DNA from: Spirosoma sp. SC4-14
Lineage (GTDB): Bacteria; Bacteroidota; Bacteroidia; Cytophagales; Spirosomataceae
Reading direction: 5' to 3'
Length of the DNA stretch: 64,000 nt
NCBI RefSeq assembly: GCF_037201965.1
Contig: NZ_CP147518.1
Span: forward strand, 4,023,001 to 4,087,000
Shown here: positions 1-7,624 of the stretch, one piece after another
Position numbering within the stretch: position 1 is the stretch's first letter
Layout of the letters: each line of letters starts with the position of its first letter
Made by a program: the position numbers and the translations under genes
The notes under the pieces: generated by a model
What the model was told of the DNA's origin: nothing
The model's database searches: none
Seen by the model: only the letters and a program-made list of their open reading frames with translations

Positions 1-2660
1 GCTGCTTTTTCGGGCTTGCCAATGCCACCTCCGGTAGGCACAGGAACCACTTTGGGCGGCAAAAGTTTTACTTCTTTGACTTTTGCAAACGGCAACTTAT
101 TGCCCAGCGCTTTCCAACCCCGAACTTCAATAAACCCTTCTGGCTCCAGCACCATTTTTTCAACAGGGCCCCGGTCTTTTACCTGGTGTATGATCTCGAT
201 ACGTGGGTAACGGTCGGCCGTTACGGCCAGGCTTTTCGATCCTTTCCCATCACCGATGAAACTAAACTTTTTATCGAGCGATGTGGTCTCAACCTTAAAT
301 CGTTTCACATACCATGCTTTCTGATTGGCTTCGTAATATATGGCCGACAAAACCACTTCCGGATCGAACTTCTCCAGCACCACCACGTCGTTCGGCTCAT
401 AGCGGTTGGTTAAATCAAAGTTCGTCAGCTCATACTGCCCGTCTTTATAAACAACCAGAATGCTATCTTTTGCATCAAAATTACCCAATAGCCGCCCCCG
501 TTCGTCGCGGTTCAGGCGACCAAGGTGATCGTCGTACCAAATGTCGACCCCACCCAGTGTGGATACACCACCGGTTTTCTGGGTAATTTTACGAACCGGA
601 TATTTCGTCAGAATATTACCCTGAGCGCCCCGGTTTTTGATGCTTACAGTAGCAAAGTCGAAATCGAATTGCTTGATTTTTGCCGAAGACTGAGCCGTCA
701 GGTTAATTGTTACGACTTCGGCTTCGCCATTATCGTTTGCACTGAAATACGTAATTTTCGACTTAGGATTGCCCATGGTCAGGTCATACTCGCGATCGCG
801 GGTAACCCCCGTGACCGGAAACCGTTTCACCATCGAAATTCCCGACTTGCCATCCAGATAGATCAGATTGTAAATTTTCCGTTCGTCGTTTTTCTTGAAA
901 ACAGAAACGTACAACAGATCTTTGCCGACAAATATTTTATCCTGAACTTTCGTGACCAGACATTTGCCATCGCGCCGGAACACGATGATGTCGTCAATGT
1001 CAGAACAGTCGCTGACATACTCGTCTTTTTTCAGTCCATAGCCAATAAAGCCACCTTCGCGATCGACATACAGTTTCTGGTTGGCAGCGGCAACTACATT
1101 GGCCGCAATGGTGTTAAACGCCCGAATTTCGGTTTTGCGCTCACGCCCTTTGCCGTATTTCTTTTGCAGCTCTTTGTAGTAGGCAATGGCGTAACGGGTA
1201 ATGTTTGCCAGATTGTCTTCCGTTTCGGCCAGGTCCTGTTCCAGCTTTCGCATCAGCTCTTCGGCCTTAAAACCGTCGTACTTCGAAATTCGCTTGATTT
1301 TGATTTCGGTTAGCCGAATTATATCATCCTCCGTTATTTCGCGATAGAACTGTTTTTTAAATGGCTTGAGTGCCTTATCGATCGTTATCAGAACGGCCTC
1401 GAAGGTTTCGCACTCCTCGATTTTACGGTAAATCCGGTTTTCGATGAAAATCTTCTCCAGCGAACTATAGAGTAGTCGCTCCATCAGTTCGCCCCGTCGG
1501 ATTTCCAGTTCGCGTTGCAGCAGGTGAACGGTCTGATGTGTGTTGACCCGCAGGATATCGGTAACGCTAACAAAATGCGGTTTATCGCCAATGATCACAC
1601 AGGCATTGGGCGAAATAGAAACCTCGCAATCCGTAAAGGCATAGAGCGCATCAATTGTCACATCGGGCGATACTCCGGGTTGAAGATGCACCAGAATTTC
1701 GACGTCTTTGGCCGTATTATCGACCACGGCAGCTACATTTCGGCTGGGCGCTTTGATCCGGATTTTACCCAGTTCGGCTGCTTTTACGATGGAATCGATC
1801 AGCTGCGAGGTTGTAACGCCATAAGGAACATCGCGAATGGCCAGCGTTTTCTTATCAATTTCTTCGATATGAGCCCGTACCCGCACTTTGCCACCCCGCA
1901 ACCCATCGTTGTAGTTACTAACGTCGATTAGGCCACCCGTCTGAAAATCAGGAAAAAGCGAAACAGGCTTATCTTTCAGTATCTGAATCGAGGCTTCAAT
2001 CAGTTCATTAAAGTTGTGGGGCAGAATTTTGGTCGACAGCCCAACGGCAATTCCTTCGACGCCCTGAGCCAGCAACAGCGGAAATTTGACGGGTAGCGTT
2101 ACGGGTTCCCGTTTACGCCCGTCATACGATAGTTGCCATTCCGTTGTTTTATCATTATAGATGGCATCGAGGGCAAATTTAGACAGCCGAACTTCGATAT
2201 ACCGGGGTGCCGCGGCTCCATCGCCCGTACGAACATCGCCCCAGCTTCCCTGCGTATCGAACAATAATTCTTTCTGACCGATGTTAACCAGCGCTTCCCC
2301 AATTGATGCGTCGCCATGTGGGTGAAACTGCATCGTTTGCCCAATAACGTTCGCTACCTTGTTGAAGCGGCCGTCGTCCATTTCTTTGAGCGCGTGCAAA
2401 ATTCGTCGCTGAACGGGTTTTAACCCATCTTCAACGGCCGGAACGGCCCGCTCCAGAATCACATACGAGGCATAATCGAGAAAATAATTTTCATAGAGCC
2501 CCGAAACAACCGTCTGGTCGTGCAGGACATCGCTTTTGGTATCAGTAGGTTGTCCATCCGGCCCCATAGCGTCGGTCGGTTCGGCCTCGTCGGCCAGGTG
2601 GTCGGCCTTTGGCGGTGCTTGATCGTCGTCTAATGGTTCCTGATTTTCTTCGTTCATCAT
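1..2660 (-). CDS. parC: DNA topoisomerase IV / gyrase-type subunit A (3' end outside window)
   Basis: Type IIA topoisomerase breakage-reunion subunit, which cuts and religates both DNA strands together with a ParE/GyrB-type ATPase. Read on the minus strand from the ATG at 2660 (a second ATG follows at 2657); 886 full codons are present and the frame is open to base 1, so the C-terminus is missing. After an acidic tail of about 45 residues comes the winged-helix region (VEDGLKPVQRRIL, FHPHGDASIG) and the active-site tyrosine in APRYIE (about Y154). The second half holds a CTD-like beta-propeller region. The long acidic N-terminal tail and the overall sequence fit the Bacteroidota ParC type better than GyrA, but that choice is by recollection of the family. 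The opposite-strand open frames here are shadows. Confidence 0.9.
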   Translation of the reverse strand, partial: MMNEENQEPLDDDQAPPKADHLADEAEPTDAMGPDGQPTDTKSDVLHDQTVVSGLYENYFLDYASYVILERAVPAVEDGLKPVQRRILHALKEMDDGRFNKVANVIGQTMQFHPHGDASIGEALVNIGQKELLFDTQGSWGDVRTGDGAAAPRYIEVRLSKFALDAIYNDKTTEWQLSYDGRKREPVTLPVKFPLLLAQGVEGIAVGLSTKILPHNFNELIEASIQILKDKPVSLFPDFQTGGLIDVSNYNDGLRGGKVRVRAHIEEIDKKTLAIRDVPYGVTTSQLIDSIVKAAELGKIRIKAPSRNVAAVVDNTAKDVEILVHLQPGVSPDVTIDALYAFTDCEVSISPNACVIIGDKPHFVSVTDILRVNTHQTVHLLQRELEIRRGELMERLLYSSLEKIFIENRIYRKIEECETFEAVLITIDKALKPFKKQFYREITEDDIIRLTEIKIKRISKYDGFKAEELMRKLEQDLAETEDNLANITRYAIAYYKELQKKYGKGRERKTEIRAFNTIAANVVAAANQKLYVDREGGFIGYGLKKDEYVSDCSDIDDIIVFRRDGKCLVTKVQDKIFVGKDLLYVSVFKKNDERKIYNLIYLDGKSGISMVKRFPVTGVTRDREYDLTMGNPKSKITYFSANDNGEAEVVTINLTAQSSAKIKQFDFDFATVSIKNRGAQGNILTKYPVRKITQKTGGVSTLGGVDIWYDDHLGRLNRDERGRLLGNFDAKDSILVVYKDGQYELTNFDLTNRYEPNDVVVLEKFDPEVVLSAIYYEANQKAWYVKRFKVETTSLDKKFSFIGDGKGSKSLAVTADRYPRIEIIHQVKDRGPVEKMVLEPEGFIEVRGWKALGNKLPFAKVKEVKLLPPKVVPVPTGGGIGKPEKA

Positions 2661-2817
2661 GAATTGGTATAGGTACTATTTCCGTGGATAATTAGGTGGG
2701 AACAGCCGAACCAACAAACCAGGGTTCGACTCCTTAAATATACAAAAAAAAGTTTAAAAATCAGCCTTTAGGGGCCAAAAAGCGATAAAAAATGCTAATT
2801 CTCACGACTTCTTTTTT

Positions 2818-3750
2818 CTAATAGCCCCGTCCTAATTCGACCTCATTTGCCAGGGCTTCGCCCGTTCGGAAACGCATCAGGTTTTCCAGAAACAGTGTCA
2901 CTTTTCCGGTATCTTCGTTGGGCTGTCCACCACCCGTATGCTGGGTCAATATGACGTTTGGCAGCGTCCATAACGGGTTATCGGCGGGCAATGGTTCGGT
3001 TTCGGTCACGTCGAGTACAGCGCCCCCTATCCGGCCAGCCTGCAAAGCCTCGATCAATGCCTGCTCATCGGTGGTGCTCCCCCGGCCAACGTTGGCATAG
3101 ATACTGTCGGGCTTCATAGCAGCCAGCAGCTCAGCCGAATAAAACCCGCGTGCTGTTCCGGGCAAACAGTTGATTACAATATCGGTTTGTGGCAACACGG
3201 CCCTGAGCTCTTCTGCTGAATGCAGATCGGCTTTCGGGTCGGTACGGGCCAGCATCGTTATGGCGCAATGAAAACCCGTCAGCATCTGGCGCATGGCCTG
3301 CCCTATTGTGCCAGTCCCCAGAATGACAACCGTTTTGTTCCGTAGCAACCCGGTTCGAGAACGAATAGGGGCTCCAATCCATTCGGACCGGTTCTGCAAG
3401 GTTACCAGTTCAGGAATTCGCCGATAGAACGCCAGAATACCGGCCATCATCGTTTCGGCACAGGGCCAGGCAAAATAATCGCCCATATTTGCGATGCGGG
3501 CATTGATCTGTGCATTCCGGTAGCCATCAAACCCGGCCGAATCGAGCTGCCAGAACTTCAGCTTTGGCACTGGTTCCGAAAACCAGGCCGCTGGAGGATT
3601 TCCCAAAACGAGATCAGCCGCCATAAAAGCCTGCTGCTGCTCATCGGTTGGCAGATCACGCCGAAAAACCACCGTTATATCGACCGGGAGCTGCTGGATA
3701 AGTAATAATTTAAGGGAATCGTCGAGAGCGGAATTGACAAATAGCTGCAT
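2818..3750 (-). CDS. D-2-hydroxyacid dehydrogenase
   Basis: NAD(P)-dependent oxidoreductase that interconverts a 2-hydroxyacid and a 2-ketoacid; the substrate cannot be read from sequence. The 310-residue length is normal. The Rossmann motif GTGTIG lies at residues 145-150, and the catalytic triad is visible with family spacing: R223 (NVGRGS), E252 (TETEP) and H271 (LTQHTGG). The N-terminal substrate domain is short and divergent, as in the glyoxylate/hydroxypyruvate reductase branch. It is separated from the upstream esterase by a strong inverted repeat, so it probably has its own transcript. Confidence 0.88.
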   Translation of the reverse strand: MQLFVNSALDDSLKLLLIQQLPVDITVVFRRDLPTDEQQQAFMAADLVLGNPPAAWFSEPVPKLKFWQLDSAGFDGYRNAQINARIANMGDYFAWPCAETMMAGILAFYRRIPELVTLQNRSEWIGAPIRSRTGLLRNKTVVILGTGTIGQAMRQMLTGFHCAITMLARTDPKADLHSAEELRAVLPQTDIVINCLPGTARGFYSAELLAAMKPDSIYANVGRGSTTDEQALIEALQAGRIGGAVLDVTETEPLPADNPLWTLPNVILTQHTGGGQPNEDTGKVTLFLENLMRFRTGEALANEVELGRGY

Positions 3751-3780
3751 AAAAAAGGTACGAAATTCAGGTTGTTTTAG

Positions 3781-3846
3781 TTGCTTTCTGGCAGAATTTT
3801 CGGACTAGGTTTTCAAGCCTAACCCGAAAATTCTGCCAGAAAGCAA
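3781..3846. repeat. 23-bp perfect inverted repeat
   Basis: Left arm 3781-3803 and right arm 3824-3846 are exact reverse complements, with a further TAGG/CCTA pairing inside. The element sits between the 3' end of the esterase (3855) and the start of the dehydrogenase (3750), both on the minus strand. No long T-run follows on either strand, so it may be a palindromic repeat acting as an mRNA-stabilising hairpin or weak terminator rather than a classical intrinsic terminator. Confidence 0.8.
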
Positions 3847-3854
3847 AATAACAC

Positions 3855-5150
3855 TTATTTCCCTCCTCCTTTCAACTGAGTCATCAACCAGTTCATCATT
3901 TTTTCGGTTTGCTCGGGATATGTCCAGTGGCCTGTATCGAGATAAGCTGTATCCAATTCTTTAGGGCCAGGAATAACATTGTAGGCTGCATACATCGACG
4001 TAGGCGGACAAACTTCGTCATTATACCCCCACGAATAGCGCCCTGGCACCTTCACAAGCCGGGCAAAATTAACGACATCGTAGTAACCGGTTGTTTTGAT
4101 TCGATCAGGCTTATTGTTATAGGCCAGATTATCACCAGTAAACATATGTGGCCAGCCGCCCGCGCGTCCGTGCAAATAGCCCGTCACATCGCTCAACGCC
4201 GGATAATAGGCCGCTAACCATTTGATGCGCGAATCGAGTCCAGTCGTAATGATCGATAGGGCTCCGCCCTGGCTTCCACCCGTTACGCCCAGATTCTGCC
4301 CGTCAAACTGGGGCATACCAACCAGAAAATCGACAGCCCGAACGCACCCCAGATAAACCCGTTTGTAGTAGTACCGATCCCGATCGTCGAGATTTGCCAT
4401 TGGATAGCCATTGAGCGCGCCCCGCGCCAGGTTATCGTATACAACAGGTTCCATCGTTACGGGAATGCCATGGATACCGACCTCAAGGGTAATGAACCCT
4501 TTATCGGCCTCGGCAATCATACCATTGTATGGCCGAACTCCGGCCCCCGGCACACGCAGAATAGCCGGATATTTCCCTTCTTTTTTAGGAATGCACAAGA
4601 TGCCGTAAAACCGCGAGCCATTGATGTTTTGCAGATTCAACTGGTACACATTCGTTAGTTCGGTACAACGCTCAGGTAGCAGCGTCATGCGGGCATCGAT
4701 GGGTATTTTGGCCAGATCGGCTTTGGCTTTGTCCCAGAAAGCCTGAAAATCGGCCGGGTTTTCGACCGTTGGCTTGATTTGGTCCGGAGCAAACCCCGCT
4801 GTTGTCAGGCCCCGATACTCTTTCCCGTCAACGTCGGCCGTAGCAATGCAACGCAGAAAACCAGCCGTTTTCATGGTACCACCATCCACCGCCAGCGTTC
4901 CGTCTTTCAGGGTCGTGGTTTCTTTTTTTGTGGGTTCCATTTTCTCGGGCCCAATTTCATAATGCAGTTTGGCCCCTTTGAGCAACACATTGTTCCGATA
5001 TACCGATATCATGAACTTTACGGGTTCGCCAGGTTTATAGAGCCAATCGGCATGATCGGGGGTTACCAGGATTTTAACAAAACGTTCGGAAGGCTGGGCT
5101 GCCAGATCTACAAATCGGAAGAGGCAAAGAATCAGGAGTAGTCGTTTCAT
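3855..5150 (-). CDS. secreted acetyl xylan esterase-like (CE7/AXE1) hydrolase
   Basis: Alpha/beta hydrolase of the acetyl xylan esterase / cephalosporin-C deacetylase type, expected to remove acetyl groups from plant polysaccharides. A signal peptide covers about residues 1-18 (hydrophobic stretch ending LAAQ). An N-terminal beta-rich domain (about 20-125) precedes the hydrolase domain. The nucleophile elbow GGSQGG gives S293; D378 (GYNDEVCPP) and H408 (DTGHWTYP) complete the triad. At 431 residues it is longer than single-domain CE7 enzymes because of the N-terminal domain. It lies divergent to the TetR gene. Confidence 0.85.
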   Translation of the reverse strand: MKRLLLILCLFRFVDLAAQPSERFVKILVTPDHADWLYKPGEPVKFMISVYRNNVLLKGAKLHYEIGPEKMEPTKKETTTLKDGTLAVDGGTMKTAGFLRCIATADVDGKEYRGLTTAGFAPDQIKPTVENPADFQAFWDKAKADLAKIPIDARMTLLPERCTELTNVYQLNLQNINGSRFYGILCIPKKEGKYPAILRVPGAGVRPYNGMIAEADKGFITLEVGIHGIPVTMEPVVYDNLARGALNGYPMANLDDRDRYYYKRVYLGCVRAVDFLVGMPQFDGQNLGVTGGSQGGALSIITTGLDSRIKWLAAYYPALSDVTGYLHGRAGGWPHMFTGDNLAYNNKPDRIKTTGYYDVVNFARLVKVPGRYSWGYNDEVCPPTSMYAAYNVIPGPKELDTAYLDTGHWTYPEQTEKMMNWLMTQLKGGGK

Positions 5151-5298
5151 GGAACAGAGTAAGAAAATGGAGGATTCGTGTGTAATATAAAGGCTGTCTG
5201 GGCAGGAACTTACCCTTAAAAATCCTGACTAGAGGCTTTTCTGCCGTCAGCAATTGGCCAGCCCCCCTACGGACCTTTCCATTAGAGAAAAGAAAACT

Positions 5299-5310
5299 AA
5301 ACATTTGTTT
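5299..5310. promoter_or_regulatory. candidate TetR operator 1 (AAACA-nn-TGTTT)
   Basis: Perfect 12-bp palindrome AAACA TT TGTTT, extended by one further T/A pair on each side. It overlaps the candidate -33 element of the TetR promoter. The same two arms recur at 5983-5994 just after the TetR gene, which is the expected pattern for an autoregulated TetR-efflux locus. Confidence 0.6.
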
Positions 5311-5336
5311 AATAAATTTCTTTTTTGTTACCTTTG
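5304..5336 (+). promoter_or_regulatory. Bacteroidota-type promoter of the TetR gene
   Basis: TTTG at 5304-5307 and TACCTTTG at 5329-5336 match the -33 TTTG / -7 TAnnTTTG consensus of Bacteroidota with a 21-bp spacer. The ATG is at 5341, only 4 bases after the -7 box, so the transcript would be leaderless or nearly so. Confidence 0.6.
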
Positions 5337-5340
5337 TTGC

Positions 5341-5964
5341 ATGAACGAAGGTGCGGGAGAGGCAGCATTAGATGCTGAAACGAAGATTAAGGAAGCAGCC
5401 CGGCGGGTCTTCCTAGAAAAAGGGTTTGAAGGGGCAACAATTCGTCAGATTGCCGACGAAGCGGGTGTAAACCTGGCAATGGTCAATTATTATTTCCGGA
5501 GCAAAGATGAGTTGTTCAAAAGCATCTACCTCGAAACCTTCCGGGAATTTCTGGGCCGAATGGCCATTCTGCTCAACGAAGAAACACCCCTGGAAGTGAA
5601 AATCTGGAAAGCAGTTGACCGATATACCGATTTTATTATGGACAATCCACTGATTCCGAACTTCATACTCTCTGAGCAACGAAAAAATGGTGCCGCTTTT
5701 TTCAGGGAAATGAATATCAAAGGACTGATCGAAAATTCGCTGTTCCGAAAGCAACTGATTCAGGAAGCCGAAAAAGGCAACATCAGGCCCATTCATCCAC
5801 TACAGGTAATCATTACGATGCTGAGCAGTATTGTTTTTCCGGTTATGGCCAAACCTATTCTCTCGTATGTCGGCACCCTCGATGATGCTGGCTTTCGGCA
5901 GTTTATGGAATCGCGTAAACAGATTGTTCCCGAAATGATCATGACCTATTTACGTCAGGTTTAA
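5341..5964 (+). CDS. TetR/AcrR-family transcriptional repressor
   Basis: DNA-binding repressor of 207 residues. The N-terminal helix-turn-helix is clear at about residues 14-60 (AARRVFLEKGF, TIRQIADEAGVNLAMVNYYF, KDELF); the C-terminal ligand domain ends at an ordinary position. The frame is open further upstream to 5254, but the ATG at 5341 is preferred because the promoter lies between the two. It heads what was a TolC / ABC-2 efflux operon and is the likely local repressor of it, binding the palindromes at 5299-5310 and 5983-5994. The gene itself is intact even though the operon behind it is broken. Confidence 0.9.
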   Translation: MNEGAGEAALDAETKIKEAARRVFLEKGFEGATIRQIADEAGVNLAMVNYYFRSKDELFKSIYLETFREFLGRMAILLNEETPLEVKIWKAVDRYTDFIMDNPLIPNFILSEQRKNGAAFFREMNIKGLIENSLFRKQLIQEAEKGNIRPIHPLQVIITMLSSIVFPVMAKPILSYVGTLDDAGFRQFMESRKQIVPEMIMTYLRQV

Positions 5965-5982
5965 TTTTTTTACCCACCAATC

Positions 5983-5994
5983 AAACAGATGTTT
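5983..5994. promoter_or_regulatory. candidate TetR operator 2 (AAACA-nn-TGTTT)
   Basis: Perfect palindrome AAACA GA TGTTT with exactly the same arms and spacing as operator 1, lying between the TetR stop (5964) and the efflux remnant. An ATG at 5989 inside it opens a frame of only eight codons (MFKTIVCQ, then TAA), which may be the decayed original start of the TolC-like gene. Confidence 0.55.
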
Positions 5995-6005
5995 AAAACA
6001 ATCGT

Positions 6006-6697
6006 TTGTCAGTAATAAAACATTATCTAACCGGAATATGGATCATTTGGGGATTTCCCCTGTTTGCACAGCCAGCTGGCATAGCATTGCCGGAAGTAAC
6101 ACTCAGGCAATGCTATGAAGCAGCCCGAACGAGCTATCCATTACTCAGGCAGCAGGCCCTCTTGCAGCAAACGGGCGATGTGGCCGTGGCGAGCCTGTAC
6201 ACGAACCGAAGGCTCCCGCAACTCTCGGTAAACGGGCAGGCAACCTGGCAATCGGAAGTAACTAAACTACCCATTGAGCTTCCGAATCTGTCGATACCAA
6301 CGCTCAGTAAGGATCAGTATAAACTCACCGCCGATGTGAGCTATGCACTCTACGATGGCGGCCTGACCCGCCTGCAATCCGACGTGCAACGGGCCAGCAC
6401 GGCCACTGCTCAGCAACAGGTTGAGGTGGAATTAAACCGGCTAAACGACCAGGTTAATGCTTTTTTTCTGAATGCATTACTCACCGACGAAAACCTTCGT
6501 CTGACTCAGACCATGCTGACCGATCTGCGCAATCGGATTGATAAGCTCTCGGCGAGTGTACGGTTTGGCACCGCATCGCCTATGAACCTCGATGTTCTGA
6601 AAGCGGAAGCACTGCGTTCAGAACAACGACTGGCCGAACTGAATGCAACACGACGAGGGCTACGGGATGCCCTTCATATCCTGACCGATCTGGCCAT
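6006..6697 (+). pseudogene. TolC-like outer-membrane efflux protein, N-terminal half only
   Basis: The first 230 or so residues are typical of an OMF/TolC channel: export signal (up to PLFAQ), LRQCYEAARTSYPLL, a beta-strand section with QLSVNGQATWQSEV, then YDGGLTRLQSDVQRA and long coiled helices to LRDALHILTDL. Normal length is 430-480 residues. After about 6690-6697 the same frame reads 48 unrelated residues to a stop at 6845, while an ABC-2 permease begins in another frame. The only start before the signal peptide is TTG at 6006; an ATG at 5989 meets a stop after eight codons. The break point is known only to within about ten bases. Confidence 0.8.
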
Positions 6698-7591
6698 TTT
6701 CAGGGTTATCTGCCAGCTTTCAAATCGGCTTATAGCGAACTGCTTGCTGGCCGGGTCGATCTGGTGCTTGTTATTCCACCCCATTTCGAACGCGACCTTG
6801 GCACTACCAATTCGGCTTCGCTGCAACTACTGGTCAATGCCATAGATGGCTCTAAGGCGGGCATTGCGTCGGGCTATGCGCAGACCATTATCCGCGATTT
6901 CAACGACGAAATCCGAACCGAAACCATGGCCGTTCAGGCTAACGATCGGCCTTTACTGGACATTGAAAATCAGTATTGGTATAATCCCCGTCTCGAATAC
7001 AAAACCTTCATGGTGCCGGGGATTCTGTTTGAATTACTGCTGCTGGTGGGCGGAATGATTGCCGCCCTCAATATTGTGCGCGAAAAAGAAATCGGCACGC
7101 AGGAACAACTGAATGTAACTCCTATTAAAAAGCATGAATTTATTCTGGGCAAACTTACACCTTTCGTCATTATTGGAATGATTCAGTTTACGGCAGGGTT
7201 GCTGGTCGGAAAACTCCTGTTCAAGATTCCTATTGAAGGCAGCATAGTACTTATGTACGGCTTTGCTTTTTTGTTTTTGCTGCTGAGTGTTGGGCTAGGG
7301 CTGTTGATTTCAACCATGTCGGAAACGCAGCAACAGGCCATGTTTGCCGTATTTTTCTGCCTGGTTCTGTTTATTCTGCTGAGTGGGCTATTTTCCTCTA
7401 CCGATAATATGCCTCAATGGGCACAGTATGTGAACATCTTCAATCCATTGCGTTATATTATTGAAGCGGGGCGCAACATTATGCTGAAAGGCAGTACACT
7501 CCGCGATATGCAGCCGCAGTTTATCGCCCTCCTGCTGATGGCCCTGGCGCTCATTGGCCTGGCATCCTGGCGCTATCGGAAAACAGCCTAG
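6698..7591 (+). pseudogene. ABC-2 type permease, 5'-truncated remnant
   Basis: Reading in the frame of GTG 6764 and extending upstream to about 6698, the protein begins GYLPAFKSAYSELLAGRVDLVLVIPPHFERDL, which is the extracytoplasmic domain of a drug-type ABC-2 permease, and continues through five or so hydrophobic segments (FMVPGILFELLLLVGG, EKEIGTQEQL, PLRYIIEAGRNIMLKG) to RYRKTA. About 90 N-terminal residues with the first membrane helix are missing. The TolC end, HlyD adaptor, ATPase and the first permease expected before it are absent, so it was joined to the TolC fragment by deletion. A GTG-initiated fragment could still be translated but has no ATPase partner here. Confidence 0.8.
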
Positions 7592-7624
7592 AACTGACCA
7601 TTGGTCAATCTAAAACTCAACCTT

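Noticed and set aside
186..2344. Several long frames across the topoisomerase gene on both strands
   Set aside because: They overlap a clear ParC/GyrA reading frame and show no domain of their own.
5254..5340. Upstream extension of the TetR gene by 29 codons
   Set aside because: The extension covers the candidate operator and promoter, and has no family similarity.
6764..7591. Intact small ABC permease starting at GTG 6764
   Set aside because: The frame continues upstream with permease-like sequence to the deletion junction, and the first membrane helix is missing.
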